Shown piece by piece: positions 55,526 to 64,000 of a stretch of DNA of 64,000 bases. The notes below the pieces were generated by a model that saw only the letters and a program-made list of their open reading frames with translations, ran no database searches and had not been told where the DNA came from. How positions within the stretch are numbered: the stretch's first letter is position 1; every line of letters begins with the position of its first letter. The stretch spans positions 3,401 to 67,400 of the forward strand of contig JAEWYQ010000006.1 in assembly GCA_023395555.1 (NCBI GenBank), in the 5' to 3' direction. The position numbers and the translations under genes were made by a program. Source of the DNA: Bacillota bacterium. GTDB lineage: Bacteria > Bacillota > Clostridia > Lachnospirales > Lachnospiraceae.

Positions 55526-55731
55526 TATTCTTCCCCCTTGCCGAAGGCAAAGTATACAACCGGGCCGATGGTCTGTACGAGCATGACGATCAAGGCCCAC
55601 ATCACCTTATTCCCAAAACGGTAATGGGGATGCCGCAGCACATGAACAAGGGCGGTAATGCCAAGCGCAAGCTGCGCGACAGCCAGCGGAATGAGAAACG
55701 GCAAATATTCTTTTAGCGTATCTAAACCCAT
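55525..55731 (-). CDS. PLDc_N-domain small membrane protein
   Basis: 68 residues with two helices (LIPLAVAQLALGITALVHVL and KVMWALIVMLVQTIGPVVYF) joined by a basic loop, exactly the PLDc_N layout. Such proteins frequently accompany antibiotic or bacteriocin ABC exporters in Firmicutes and may act as an accessory subunit. No PLD catalytic domain. Confidence 0.88.
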   Translation of the reverse strand: MGLDTLKEYLPFLIPLAVAQLALGITALVHVLRHPHYRFGNKVMWALIVMLVQTIGPVVYFAFGKGEE

Positions 55732-55744
55732 AATATAATCCTCC

Positions 55745-56863
55745 CTAACAATTATTTTTTAGCTTTTCCGCAATTCTGTGAAAACGACGCTCGTCAGCCA
55801 ACGCAGTAAATGCAGGATTATTTACCACCCCGTCGATCATGCTCTGGCGGACGATTTTCTCATCCCGGGGCAGGGCGGGACCTAAATCAAGCTCCTCCAG
55901 CCATTCATCGATCAGATTAAAGTAACCGTCTCCTTTTAATTGCAGCGGATAAATATCTCCTGTAACAAGCTCTGCGTATCCTTCCAGGATTTCCAGAGCT
56001 TTGTCTGTATTTCCGAGCATCGTATATCCCTGTGCGGCAAGGAGATAGAACTTCATGAGCAGCGACGGGTGAAGATTTTTCAAATCAAAAGCCTCAACGA
56101 CGGCCATCGCCCGCCTGTATGTTTCATCAAACTGCTCCGGTTCATCTGTACAGAGCATGAGATAATCGGAACAGGCACCAAAAAGGGAGCCCATATGCTG
56201 GTAGATGCCGACTTGCAATGCCGATTTTGCTTCTCTGGGCTTGCCGATCATCTGGTAAGCCGGCGCAAGCAGGGATTCCGCGGAAATAATCTTCCGGCTT
56301 GTTCCCTCAAGCAGTTCTATCACCTCATTGGGATTGCCCAGCGTCAAGGCGCAGAAGGCCTCCATATTCAGTGCCAGCTGCTTAAGCTCCGCATCTTCAC
56401 TTTCTTTTTTCACCCGGATAAACAGCTCTTTGGCCTCCGCAATCACAGAGAAGGTTTTATCCATATCACCTGCTTCCATGCTGTTGTTTATCAGCAACGC
56501 GCCAATTTGGAACAGCAAGGGAAAGCAGGAGAAATACTTTTTAGCCGTCTCGCGGCAATGCTCCAATACTTCATCGAAGGGTTTGGAAGCAAAATCGGCG
56601 GATCGTCCCAGATACCATTTACGGATATCCTCTTTGCTCATTTGCGGCTCATAGCCCACGAGCTCATCAATGCTAATGTTAAAAAGGGCTGCAAGCTGCG
56701 GGAGAAAAGTAATGTCAGGATAGCTCTGGCCTGTTTCCCATTTCGAAACGGACGCCTTGGATACTCCAATGTAGCCTGCAAGGTCGTCCTGTGTCAGTCC
56801 TTTTTCCCTGCGCTTATTTACAATCATCCTTGCAATATTGATTTCTTTCATGTTTATGTCCAT
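55745..56863 (-). CDS. XRE regulator with a helical-repeat effector domain
   Basis: 372 residues. XRE helix-turn-helix at 10-65 (VNKRREKGLTQDDLAGYIGV, then SKASVSKWETGQSYPDITFL), then a tetratricopeptide-like helical region for the rest. Peptide-sensing regulators use such a layout. It precedes PLDc_N and the ABC genes in the same direction, so it probably controls the exporter. ATG 56863 is used, though ATG 56851 is possible; neither has a strong site. Confidence 0.85.
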   Translation of the reverse strand: MDINMKEINIARMIVNKRREKGLTQDDLAGYIGVSKASVSKWETGQSYPDITFLPQLAALFNISIDELVGYEPQMSKEDIRKWYLGRSADFASKPFDEVLEHCRETAKKYFSCFPLLFQIGALLINNSMEAGDMDKTFSVIAEAKELFIRVKKESEDAELKQLALNMEAFCALTLGNPNEVIELLEGTSRKIISAESLLAPAYQMIGKPREAKSALQVGIYQHMGSLFGACSDYLMLCTDEPEQFDETYRRAMAVVEAFDLKNLHPSLLMKFYLLAAQGYTMLGNTDKALEILEGYAELVTGDIYPLQLKGDGYFNLIDEWLEELDLGPALPRDEKIVRQSMIDGVVNNPAFTALADERRFHRIAEKLKNNC

Positions 56864-56962
56864 GCCCTGTCTCGCACAAGTTGCTATGAAAGTGCTGGCA
56901 TGGACCCGGTCCCCCTTTCATCTATATATTCCGTTTCTTTCAACCTTTTCACCTCTGCTATT

Positions 56963-57029
56963 ATTATACAGGTTGACAAAATCAACTTCAATGGATCTGT
57001 GGTTGATTTTTATTAACAAAATCAACCAC
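56963..57029 (-). promoter_or_regulatory. Autoregulated promoter of the XRE-exporter unit
   Basis: On the minus strand TTGAAG (56986-56991), 17 bases, TATAAT (56963-56968). The spacer has the dyad GTTGA-TTTTG-TCAAC (56972-56986). A second, perfect 12-bp dyad (56999-57010 with 57018-57029, GTGGTTGATTTT type) lies just upstream. The shared core GTTGATTTT suggests two operators for one protein, most likely the XRE regulator. A 19-codon TTG-initiated frame (56884-56943) follows GAGGTG and may be a leader peptide. Confidence 0.6.
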
Positions 57030-57068
57030 GGGGAAACCTCCGGTACTGACATACCTTACTTTCTGATC

Positions 57069-57106
57069 AAGGAGGAAGGCATCGGTTTCCCGATGCCTTC
57101 CTCCTT
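57069..57106. terminator. Strong hairpin after the dehydrogenase gene
   Basis: AAGGAGGAAGGCATCGG and its complement (57090-57106) form a 17-bp stem with a 4-base loop; no long T run. Confidence 0.65.
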
Positions 57107-57173
57107 GGATAAAATATTTCTTCCTACTTACTCTTATCTGCAATCTGGGCAAGCTTTGATAACTCCCATAGCG

Positions 57174-58034
57174 TTATTCTTCATAGTATTTGATTAATGC
57201 CTGTGTGCCCAAGTCTCCTGCACCTTTTTCTTCCAGGCTCCCATACATGTTAAGAACTTCTTCCAAAACAGGAAGCTCCAGCCCCCTTGCCTTCGCCTCG
57301 GAAGCCGCAATTCTCATATCCTTTATAAAATGCTTGATAAAAAACCCGGGTGCATAATCCCCTTTTAATATTTTAGGAGCAGCACTGCTAAGCTGAGTGC
57401 TTGCCGCAGAGCCTTTTTTTATGGTATTTATCATCGTCTCAACATCCAGACCGACAGCTTTCGCATAGGTCATTGCTTCGCATACAGCAGAAATGGTACC
57501 TGCAATTGCAATTTGATTTGCCATCTTAGTATGCTGCCCATTGCCAGCCTTCCCCTCATAGACAATATGGTCTCCCATTGCCTCAAATATACTTTTGCAG
57601 GTATGATATGCCTCTTCCTCTCCGCCAACCATGATAGTCAGAGTACCTTCCTTCGCTCCAATATCCCCTCCGGTAACCGGTGCATCAAGGGCACAGAAGC
57701 CTTTTTCCTTCGCTCTGTCATATATTTGAATCGCTAATTCGGGGCTGTTTGTTGTCATGTCGATGAGATACGCCCCTTGCTTTGCACATTCCATAATTCC
57801 ACCTTGCCCAAAGTATACCTCTTCTACATCCTTTGGATATCCAATCATAGTGATAACCGCATCCTTACCAGCAGCACATTCCCGGATGGTATCCGTCCAA
57901 ACAGCTCCTTCTTCTATAACATCCAACACTTTTGACTTGGTTCTTGTATAAATGCAAACATCAAATCCAGCCTTCATTAAATTTCTCACCATGGATTTTC
58001 CCATGATGCCTACTCCGATAAATCCTATCTTCAT
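57174..58034 (-). CDS. NAD(P)-dependent 3-hydroxyacid dehydrogenase (HIBADH/GarR type)
   Basis: 286 residues. NAD(P)-binding motif GFIGVGIMGKSM at the N-terminus, substrate motif DAPVTGGDIGAKEGTLTIMV near residue 118 and catalytic Lys in NGQHTKMANQIA near 170. Substrate could be 3-hydroxyisobutyrate, tartronate semialdehyde or similar. I chose ATG 58034 with AGGAGGAAT upstream, dropping 70 unrelated upstream codons. Monocistronic. Confidence 0.92.
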   Translation of the reverse strand: MKIGFIGVGIMGKSMVRNLMKAGFDVCIYTRTKSKVLDVIEEGAVWTDTIRECAAGKDAVITMIGYPKDVEEVYFGQGGIMECAKQGAYLIDMTTNSPELAIQIYDRAKEKGFCALDAPVTGGDIGAKEGTLTIMVGGEEEAYHTCKSIFEAMGDHIVYEGKAGNGQHTKMANQIAIAGTISAVCEAMTYAKAVGLDVETMINTIKKGSAASTQLSSAAPKILKGDYAPGFFIKHFIKDMRIAASEAKARGLELPVLEEVLNMYGSLEEKGAGDLGTQALIKYYEE

Positions 58035-58347
58035 TCTATTATTCCTCCTATCGTTCCTTTCAGGTTCAATTAATGTCATTCTTTCAATCGCTGCAAGATC
58101 AATCTCTACTAGATATAATACCAGATTTCTGTGCATAAAGAAAGATATACCTTCCCTTGGGCGAAAGTCTGAAAGTTTAAGCTTCTCTGTACCCGGGAAA
58201 TTTTGTACGATTTGATTTTTATTCGCCTTAATGTTGAAATCCATTCAATAATAACCCTATAACGAAACAAATCCGAACCTTTCTTTCATCATAAATAGGT
58301 TCGGATTTGCACTGCTTAGAGTAACCGCGGGAACCGATGATTGCCCT

Positions 58348-58760
58348 TCAATCTTCTGATTTTTCTTTTATTATCTCATATCCTAGACGACGGTAGAAAT
58401 TGACGGCAATGTTTTCTTCTTGAACGGAAAGTGACGTTTGCTTATATCCACGCTGGGATAAAAGTTCAAACAATTTTTCCATTAACTTTGATCCGATCCC
58501 TTGATTACGGTATTCCGGCAAAACAGAGATTACAAGCTCAGGCGTTTCATCATCAACATGCCCGTAAGCAGGGACAATCCTTGTCCACGCCGCGCCAACC
58601 GCTTTCCCGTCAACTTCTGCGAATACTCCGCAATCCTTCTCATTGCCGTAATTCTCAATATAGATAAATAAATCGGGATGAAAGATAACATTTCTATCTG
58701 GCAGTTCTATGCCGGGTGGCGTAAAGATAGCCCAATAGCTGAACTCTAGCCAATATTTTA
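58348..58760 (-). pseudogene. GNAT acetyltransferase without a start (5'-truncated)
   Basis: A frame with a good GNAT fold (VFAEVDGKAVGAAWTRIVPA, then VLPEYRNQGIGSKLMEKLFE with the acetyl-CoA loop) ends at 58350. Upstream codons down to about 58800 hold no ATG, GTG or TTG start; another frame there (LEDDGFIYEQVVAADANGLQ) looks like the tail of a different gene. Probably a fusion scar. Confidence 0.65.
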
Positions 58761-58871
58761 ACTGCCAACGACTTGAAGTCCGTTTGCATCTGCGGCAACG
58801 ACTTGCTCGTATATAAAGCCGTCATCCTCCAATCAATCGATCAGATTTTCACGCGAAAGCCTTCTCTGGTA

Positions 58872-59534
58872 CTATCTTATAATAGTAATCTTATGTTTTG
58901 AATATAACCAATTCATAATTTCACTTTCTGTTTCTTCACTAACCATTTTTGCAGCTTTTATTCCCGCACCCATATGATGCAGTGACGTATCTTTAATACG
59001 TTTTTGCAAAGCGGTCCCATGGCATCTGGCTAGTGTTTTCATATGGGTATCATCAACCATGGAAACACAAAACTCAATGGTTCCATGTGGTTTTTTGTAC
59101 TCTTCCCATCTGCTTTCTTCAAGCTGCTCCGGCAAGCAGCCGGATGCTGCCATGCTTCTTATTGTTTCTTCAGCGCTGTTAACCTTTATAACACTGGAAT
59201 ATTCAATATAGTTACAATAAATATCCTGAAACACCGGAAAATCACTCATGGCATCTTTTCCAAACAGCTTTTCATATTCACCAAATAACACTTTTTCAAA
59301 ATTTTCATAAGCCTGCTGAAACTTCTGAAAATTTATTCCCACTGATAAAAACCATACATGTCCAAACTGGTTATATAAAATATTAAACGGATGGATACGG
59401 CACACCAGTTCATCAGAAAGTAATAAGTGATTGTTTCTCCCTTTGCTGTCGCCCTCATCTAACCCCAAATTTCGGCAGATATTTTTATAAGTTTTCTCGG
59501 AGAGATATTGCAATAAGTTTAATTTATTAATCAT
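58872..59534 (-). CDS. Hypothetical protein
   Basis: 220 residues, no signal or membrane helix, no family recognised. It has alternating helical stretches (KTYKNICRNLGLDEG, ESRWEEYKKPHGTIEF) and a His-rich HHMGAGIKAAKM near residue 195. ATG 59534 follows AGGTGAG. Codon use is more AT-rich than its neighbours, possibly acquired. Confidence 0.6.
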   Translation of the reverse strand: MINKLNLLQYLSEKTYKNICRNLGLDEGDSKGRNNHLLLSDELVCRIHPFNILYNQFGHVWFLSVGINFQKFQQAYENFEKVLFGEYEKLFGKDAMSDFPVFQDIYCNYIEYSSVIKVNSAEETIRSMAASGCLPEQLEESRWEEYKKPHGTIEFCVSMVDDTHMKTLARCHGTALQKRIKDTSLHHMGAGIKAAKMVSEETESEIMNWLYSKHKITIIR

Positions 59535-59699
59535 GATATGCTCACCTGCAAATATAGATTTTGTTTTATTCCGATAAAGCAATTCAAATCTCAGCGTCCC
59601 TTTGTATGATACCGATAATGAAGTTGGTGAACCTGTTCTTCCAGTTCAGGAACGGGACCATCTGTAATGGTGCCACGAATAATATCTTGAATGGTGGCT

Positions 59700-60032
59700 T
59701 CCATGGGCGCGGCGCCCATGCTTCTGCAACAGGCGCGAGCAGTTAACAGGGCACTATTTCTTGCGGCAAATGATTGCAGCTTTGGGAAGAAGTATTTTGA
59801 TCTATCCGGGCGGAAGTGGCATATTGATGCCGGCGACAGCGATCTTCCCTGCGGTGAAGTCTACATTGCACCAATTGAAGGCGGGACCCATGGAAGCGTA
59901 TTTTTTGAAAAACTGTATATTGAGGAATGCGGCGTGTTTGAATGCGTTAAATTCTCCGTTGAGAACGGACGGATCACCGGCAGCGACAACAAAAGCGTAA
60001 ATGCTTTCGTGAGCGGGATGGGCCGTGCTTAA
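59700..60032 (+). pseudogene. Internal fragment of an M29-type aminopeptidase
   Basis: GDSDLPCGEVYIAPIEGGTH, FEKLYIEECGVFECVKF and VENGRITGSDNKSVNAF match the middle of AmpS/M29 metallo-aminopeptidases (the family has GD-DLPGGEV plus FF-LYIEE). N-terminal fold and the C-terminal metal ligands are absent. The 59570-59700 stretch before it is open on both strands and I could not assign it. Confidence 0.6.
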
Positions 60033-60123
60033 CAGGTTTCTGTATAAATCTTTGCCTAGTCAACTTCGTCCAATGTATGTGCAGACCTTGCCCCGCCCGG
60101 ATATCCCACTGCAATAATACCGT

Positions 60124-60627
60124 TCAACCTATAAGTTCTATCATTTTCTTAACTGCCTCGTCCACAGTTAAATGTGTTATATCAATACGAGGATAATCAT
60201 ATTGATGATAAATGTTTCTTGATACTTCAATTCCATATTGTATCCGTTGTTCATGACGGCCATCCTTTCTTGCTCTGCGAATATTTTCCTCAAGCTCACA
60301 TTCCAAAATTATTGGCACGAATGTATATGTTAAGCCTGCTTCAGATAGCTGGTCCATAATATTATCAAATATTTGTTTCCTTGGTCCATGAAACCCATAT
60401 AAAAATATTATGTTATTTATAGAGGGACAATTTATATAATTACGCAGCATAGTGAACATATTGTTTGTAACTACTTCCTTAAGTTCATCTGAAAATTCAA
60501 ACGGATGAATCATTCTGCAATAATCACTGTCAACGAGTGCCGAATTGTCTAATTGTTTATATAAAGCAGCACATGTTGTCGATTTACCGATACCATTTGC
60601 TCCACAAACAAATATAAGTTTCTTCAA
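60124..60627 (-). CDS. P-loop nucleotide kinase-like protein
   Basis: 167 residues. Walker A GANGIGKST at residue 9, then a kinase-like alpha/beta fold with a basic lid (RRARKDGRHEQR). Substrate unknown; similar proteins are small nucleoside or shikimate-like kinases. TTG 60627 has GGAGTTGATATT upstream; the start lies five bases after the stop of a truncated AraC stub. Confidence 0.7.
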   Translation of the reverse strand: MKKLIFVCGANGIGKSTTCAALYKQLDNSALVDSDYCRMIHPFEFSDELKEVVTNNMFTMLRNYINCPSINNIIFLYGFHGPRKQIFDNIMDQLSEAGLTYTFVPIILECELEENIRRARKDGRHEQRIQYGIEVSRNIYHQYDYPRIDITHLTVDEAVKKMIELIG

Positions 60628-60632
60628 AAATA

Positions 60633-60725
60633 TCAACTCCTATCCAAAATATTCAAGTCAACATTATCGGTTAAGTTTTCTTCAATATAGTTCATTGCAC
60701 AGTTCATTCTGTCAAGCCAATCCAT
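60633..60725 (-). pseudogene. 30-residue stub of an AraC-family regulator
   Basis: ATG after AAAGGGGGG encodes MDWLDRMNCAMNYIEENLTD, the standard start of AraC proteins with the DNA-binding domain first, then ends at a TGA. The remainder has been lost. Its stop overlaps the ribosome binding site of the kinase gene, so translation may be coupled. Confidence 0.65.
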
Positions 60726-60870
60726 CCTATCCCCCCTTTCGAGATAAATTATATCAATGTTTTCATTTGCACTCCTGATAATTCATGCACAAAAAAATCA
60801 TGAAGATAATTTTTGAATTCATTATACCATAGTCGTAAGCTCTTTTAGAATATATAAGATTACAAATAAT

Positions 60871-61341
60871 CTATATGCTCATTTTAATATCATAGGGAAG
60901 CATCACCTTTTCATACTGATAGTTCCCTGCATCCACAATCATGCGGCACATGGTGACCTCCAAATCAAAACGCAGCGGACCGCAGCTGCCGGGATTGAGG
61001 AACAGCACTCCATTCATAACTTCCGCACAATATTTATGGGAGTGCCCATAGATTACCACATCCACATTGGTCAAGTATTTGGGGATGTCTTTCTTGTTAT
61101 GAACAAGGAAGAAGCGCACGTCTTCTATTGTGACGGCAATGCTTTCAGGCAGGTCTTCTGCCCAATCCTTGTCGTTGTTGCCGCGCACCATATAGGTTTC
61201 GCCGATCTGACGCATGGACTCGGCAATATATGGGGTGTTGATATCGCCGGCGTGGATGATACAATCAGCCGCAGCCAGTTCAGCCCTGACCTGCTCTCGC
61301 AGCAAACCATGGGTATCAGATAGGATGGCAATGTGTTTCAT
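60871..61341 (-). CDS. YfcE/MJ0936-type metallophosphoesterase
   Basis: 156 residues. Metal motifs ILSDTHG, IHAGDI, RGNND, GHSHKYC and the final LNPGSCG are all present, giving a two-metal phosphodiesterase. Natural substrate unclear. ATG 61341 follows AGGAGGAACC. Single gene. Confidence 0.92.
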   Translation of the reverse strand: MKHIAILSDTHGLLREQVRAELAAADCIIHAGDINTPYIAESMRQIGETYMVRGNNDKDWAEDLPESIAVTIEDVRFFLVHNKKDIPKYLTNVDVVIYGHSHKYCAEVMNGVLFLNPGSCGPLRFDLEVTMCRMIVDAGNYQYEKVMLPYDIKMSI

Positions 61342-61437
61342 AGGTTCCTCCTCCTATTATATCACCTGCAGGAAGGACTGCCAAATCGGCAGCCCTTCCT
61401 GGTTTCCTATTATTCTTTGTCTTACTGTTCCTATTTA

Positions 61438-61770
61438 TTACTCACGGCCCCATAGCTTCTTACGAATTTCCAGAGCCTTATTCTTGTCAGCTACCAGCTT
61501 ATCAACTCCCATATCCTTTAAATCGCTCATGTATTTCTCCCATACTGCATCAAATTCGTCAGGCTTGCACATAATGGCATTGGCCAGATTAGCGAGCTTG
61601 GAATCATCAAAGATCTTCTGGATAACGGATAGCTCCTCCGTATTCTCTCCGGTTTTCAGATTGCTAAGGCCACCGTAGGGCTTCAGGGGCAGGTCGGCAG
61701 CACCCGGAGCAACATCGGAAAAATACTTCATTCTGAAAGAGAAGCTGGAAATTCCTCCCGGGGCATCTCC
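61438..61770 (-). pseudogene. C-terminal fragment of an extracellular solute-binding protein
   Basis: About 110 residues reading GGISSFSFRMKYFSDVAPGA, then a tail YMSDLKDMGVDKLVADKNKA typical of LplA-like large solute-binding lipoproteins. Signal peptide and first lobe are missing. A possible GTG/ATG start inside the fragment is not supported by a site. Confidence 0.7.
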
Positions 61771-61771
61771 C

Positions 61772-61909
61772 ACTGAGCACATCGGAATCCTCAATGTCCA
61801 TCAGCGGATACAGCTGGTATATGGGTCAGATTACGGACTCTCCCTTACCAGCGAGAAAGACAGGGGCACCATTGTTACGATCCGCCTTCCTATTATAGCT
61901 TGTATCTGA
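61772..61909 (+). pseudogene. C-terminal fragment of a YesM-type histidine kinase
   Basis: Reads HIGILNVHQRIQLVYGSDYG and LTSEKDRGTIVTIRLPII, the G2 end of the ATPase domain, closing at TGA 61907-61909. The response regulator starts 15 bases later, the normal spacing for such pairs. The rest of the kinase is missing; the fragment abuts the solute-binding fragment back to back. Confidence 0.75.
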
Positions 61910-61923
61910 AAGGAGATGCCTTT

Positions 61924-63450
61924 ATGTACCGTGTATTGATTGTGGATGATGAAGAGCACATCCGCCAGGGTTTAAGGAATATTATCGACTGGAGTACCTT
62001 TGGTTTTGAAATCCTTGCCGAAGCCTCCAACGGTGGTCAGGCTCTGCATTTAACGGAGCGGCTTAAGCCGGATCTGGTAATTACGGATATTAAAATGCCT
62101 GAAATGAACGGGCTTGATATGATAAGGCAGCTGCGCCTGACCGGTTATTCCGGCTTCTTCATTCTGATTACCGGGTTTGCCGATTTTACCTACGCCCAGA
62201 CGGCTATCCGCTACGGTGTCAAGTCCTATCTGTTAAAGCCCATTAACGAACGGGCTCTTGCGGGAGAACTTTATTCCATCCGGAAGGAGCTGGAGGCTTC
62301 CTCCCTGGTCATCGACAGGCAGGACACCTTTTCTGTACTGACCAGGGAAAAGCTGCTGGAGCAGTTCATTACAGGCATCTCCTCCTATGAGACGCTCTCT
62401 GTACTTCCGGATATTCCCACCTGGGAGAAGAGCGGTAATTCCCTCCAGATTATATTGATTTCTTTTTCCCTTACTAATCAGGAGGGTAAGACTCTGGAGG
62501 ATTTCCACCTTGCCCTGCAGCGGTTTATTGCAAAGCAGTCCTGCCAGTATCTGTACTCCACCAATAAGTCCTATGCGATCCTTTCCATCAATCGCTCCAA
62601 GACCAACACCCTGGTTTTTAACAAGCTGCAGAAGGATATTTTTGCGGAATTCCATATCAACCTGTTTATTTCCATTGGAAAGAAGGTATCTTCCTTTGCG
62701 AATCTTCCCCAGTCCTATGAGTCCGCCGATCAGTTGTTTGACAAGCTCTTTCTCTACGGCTACAAGGGTCTGGTTTCTGCCGAGAGCCTTCCCCGCTTAA
62801 AGGAGCAGGCACCCATTGCCCTGGAGGACATGATAAAGCGGCTCGCTCCGGCCATTGAGTATCATTCCCTGGAGGATATTAGCCGCTGCCTGGAACGATG
62901 GATGAATTCTTTTATTGAACGGGATGCCTCCGAAATGGAGGTAAAGACAGAATATATCAACCTGTTTATCAACCTGGTAGATTATTTCAGAACCTTATTT
63001 CCTGATAGGGAGAAGGATCTCTTTGATCGGCAGGGTTTTATTGAAAGCGCCTACCTAAAGAACAGCATCATGGAGCTGAACAGTGAATTAAAGGCCTTAC
63101 TGGTTAATATCTCCGGCGAATTCGAAGCCCTTCATCCTGATAACATCGTGGAGAAGCTCATCCGTTATATGAAAAACAACTATAACAAGGATATTTCCAT
63201 CACCTCCATGGCCCAGTCCCTGCATTACAGCAGAACCTATCTGGGCCGCAAGTTCAAAAGTTCCACAGGAGAATCCTTTACCGATTATCTGGACAGGCTT
63301 CGGGTGGAGAAGGCGAAGGAGCTCCTGGAGAAAGGATACCTGGTCTACCAAGCCGCCGAAATGGTAGGCTATAAAAATGTGGATTATTTTAATATCAAGT
63401 TTAAGAAATACGAGAAGGTTTCCCCTTCCCATTATAAGAAGAAAAGATGA
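61924..63450 (+). CDS. YesN-type response regulator (REC + AraC)
   Basis: 508 residues. Receiver domain with VDDEE and phospho-acceptor in LVITDIKMPEMNG near residue 55, a long linker, then C-terminal AraC helix-turn-helix (ISITSMAQSLHYSRTYLGRK and QAAEMVGYKNVDYFNIKFKK). AGGAGATG seven bases before the ATG. Its cognate kinase is the deleted fragment just upstream, so the regulator is now an orphan. Confidence 0.92.
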   Translation: MYRVLIVDDEEHIRQGLRNIIDWSTFGFEILAEASNGGQALHLTERLKPDLVITDIKMPEMNGLDMIRQLRLTGYSGFFILITGFADFTYAQTAIRYGVKSYLLKPINERALAGELYSIRKELEASSLVIDRQDTFSVLTREKLLEQFITGISSYETLSVLPDIPTWEKSGNSLQIILISFSLTNQEGKTLEDFHLALQRFIAKQSCQYLYSTNKSYAILSINRSKTNTLVFNKLQKDIFAEFHINLFISIGKKVSSFANLPQSYESADQLFDKLFLYGYKGLVSAESLPRLKEQAPIALEDMIKRLAPAIEYHSLEDISRCLERWMNSFIERDASEMEVKTEYINLFINLVDYFRTLFPDREKDLFDRQGFIESAYLKNSIMELNSELKALLVNISGEFEALHPDNIVEKLIRYMKNNYNKDISITSMAQSLHYSRTYLGRKFKSSTGESFTDYLDRLRVEKAKELLEKGYLVYQAAEMVGYKNVDYFNIKFKKYEKVSPSHYKKKR

Positions 63451-63890
63451 GTAACTGCTTCACATTAAGCAGGTTCGCATCCTCTAAATTGATTTTTTCC
63501 CCAAATAGGGAAAAAGGGCATAGAAAATACTAGAAGCATTGGATATCCGGGCTGATCTCATCAAATTCCGCGATATGGGGCATAGCGGCACCATGTTTGC
63601 CGAAAACCCGTTTTGAGGCCTGAAAATAGTCAAAGAAGAATTGCCTGCATTTCGCTCGCTATTTATTTTTATGGAATGTAACACATGTATTGTAATCCTA
63701 CAAATAAATACATATAATCGCCGAAATCATATTGATCCGATATAAAACCGTTGTTGTTTAAGCGGTTAATATCACTCATGGTTTACCGTATACAGACAAC
63801 CCATTGGCGGTTTTGAAATAATCAAAGCCGCCGTTTTCCTTGTGTGCCCGGTGGGTACACAAGAAAACCCGCATAAATCAAGGGCACTGA

Positions 63891-63944
63891 AAAAGTCCAT
63901 CTACTTTCCAGTAGATGGACTTTTTCGTGTATTTATGGTATAAT
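63891..63944 (+). promoter_or_regulatory. Hairpin and promoter before the last gene
   Basis: AAAAGTCCATCTACT (63891-63905) pairs with AGTAGATGGACTTTT (63910-63924), perfect 15-bp stem followed by TTTTTC. A TATAAT box is at 63939-63944. The region 63451-63890 holds nothing I can assign. Confidence 0.65.
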
Positions 63945-63978
63945 TATGCATATAAACGAGGCAAGGGAGAGGCAAAAA

Positions 63979-64000
63979 ATGCTGAAAAACAACGATCAAA
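63979..64000 (+). CDS. Start of a gene cut by the window edge
   Basis: ATG at 63979 follows AAGGGAGAGG and reads MLKNNDQ. A transposase of IS1182/IS5-like type is possible because such genes often start this way after a terminal hairpin, but seven residues are too few to decide. Confidence 0.35.

Noticed and set aside
55940..57016. A 358-codon plus-strand frame opposite the XRE regulator
   Set aside because: The minus strand has a clear XRE domain and a promoter; the plus frame runs through that promoter.
59570..59700. Small gene on either strand before the M29 fragment
   Set aside because: Both strands are open, but there is no start, ribosome site or recognisable motif.

Overview
The window looks like chromosome of a spore-forming Clostridia member, most likely Lachnospiraceae-like. 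The evidence is a spore protease gene (gpr) beside rpsT and a partial spoIIP-like gene, a spore-photoproduct-lyase family gene, many chemoreceptors, strong AGGAGG ribosome binding sites and sigma-A promoters of TTGACA-17-TATAAT type. I see no rRNA, tRNA, CRISPR array, prophage or complete insertion sequence.

Layout. 1-4.2 kb: spoIIP-like, gpr, a 193-bp palindrome, rpsT, an unknown protein and a MerR/GyrI regulator. 4.2-12.8 kb: RNHCP protein, two tiny ORFs behind a strong promoter, a large secreted YcdB/SLH-type protein with an ECF-like promoter, an MFS transporter, a solute-binding lipoprotein and a YesM-type kinase. 12.3-25.4 kb: a decayed diguanylate cyclase, two small XRE regulators, two chemoreceptors with one CheW, RsgA, a tiny locus with an in-frame stop, a TetR/ABC drug-export operon, a ferritin-like protein and an MsrA-MsrB fusion. 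25.5-29.8 kb: DtxR/MntR-type regulator and a metal-ion ABC importer whose ATPase gene is frameshifted. 29.9-38.9 kb: AraC/GyrI regulator, C39/BtrH-like protein, DUF5131-type protein, acetyltransferase, third chemoreceptor, PNPOx-like protein, membrane-anchored C-N hydrolase, and an ABC exporter behind a leader peptide and alternative RNA hairpins. 39.2-46.9 kb: LuxE-LuxC pair, SPL-family radical SAM protein, and a glycine-betaine importer with a BusR-like regulator next to it. 47-64 kb: an accessory area rich in gene remnants (Nei, glycosidase domain, AraC, GNAT twice, M29 aminopeptidase, solute-binding protein, histidine kinase) between intact regulators, a second ABC exporter with an autoregulated XRE gene, a dehydrogenase, a phosphodiesterase and a YesN-type response regulator. 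A gene start at the right edge is cut off.

The recurring theme is sensing and export. There are three chemoreceptors, about a dozen one-component regulators, three drug-type ABC exporters and an osmolyte importer. Several carry readable cis-regulation: a TetR operator in a promoter spacer, a 19-bp MerR-type spacer, a BusR-type dyad, two matching ECF promoters, twin promoters for cheW-mcp and an XRE gene, and a leader-peptide attenuator. The remnants point to recent deletion and decay. All functions are assigned by reading motifs, without database searches.
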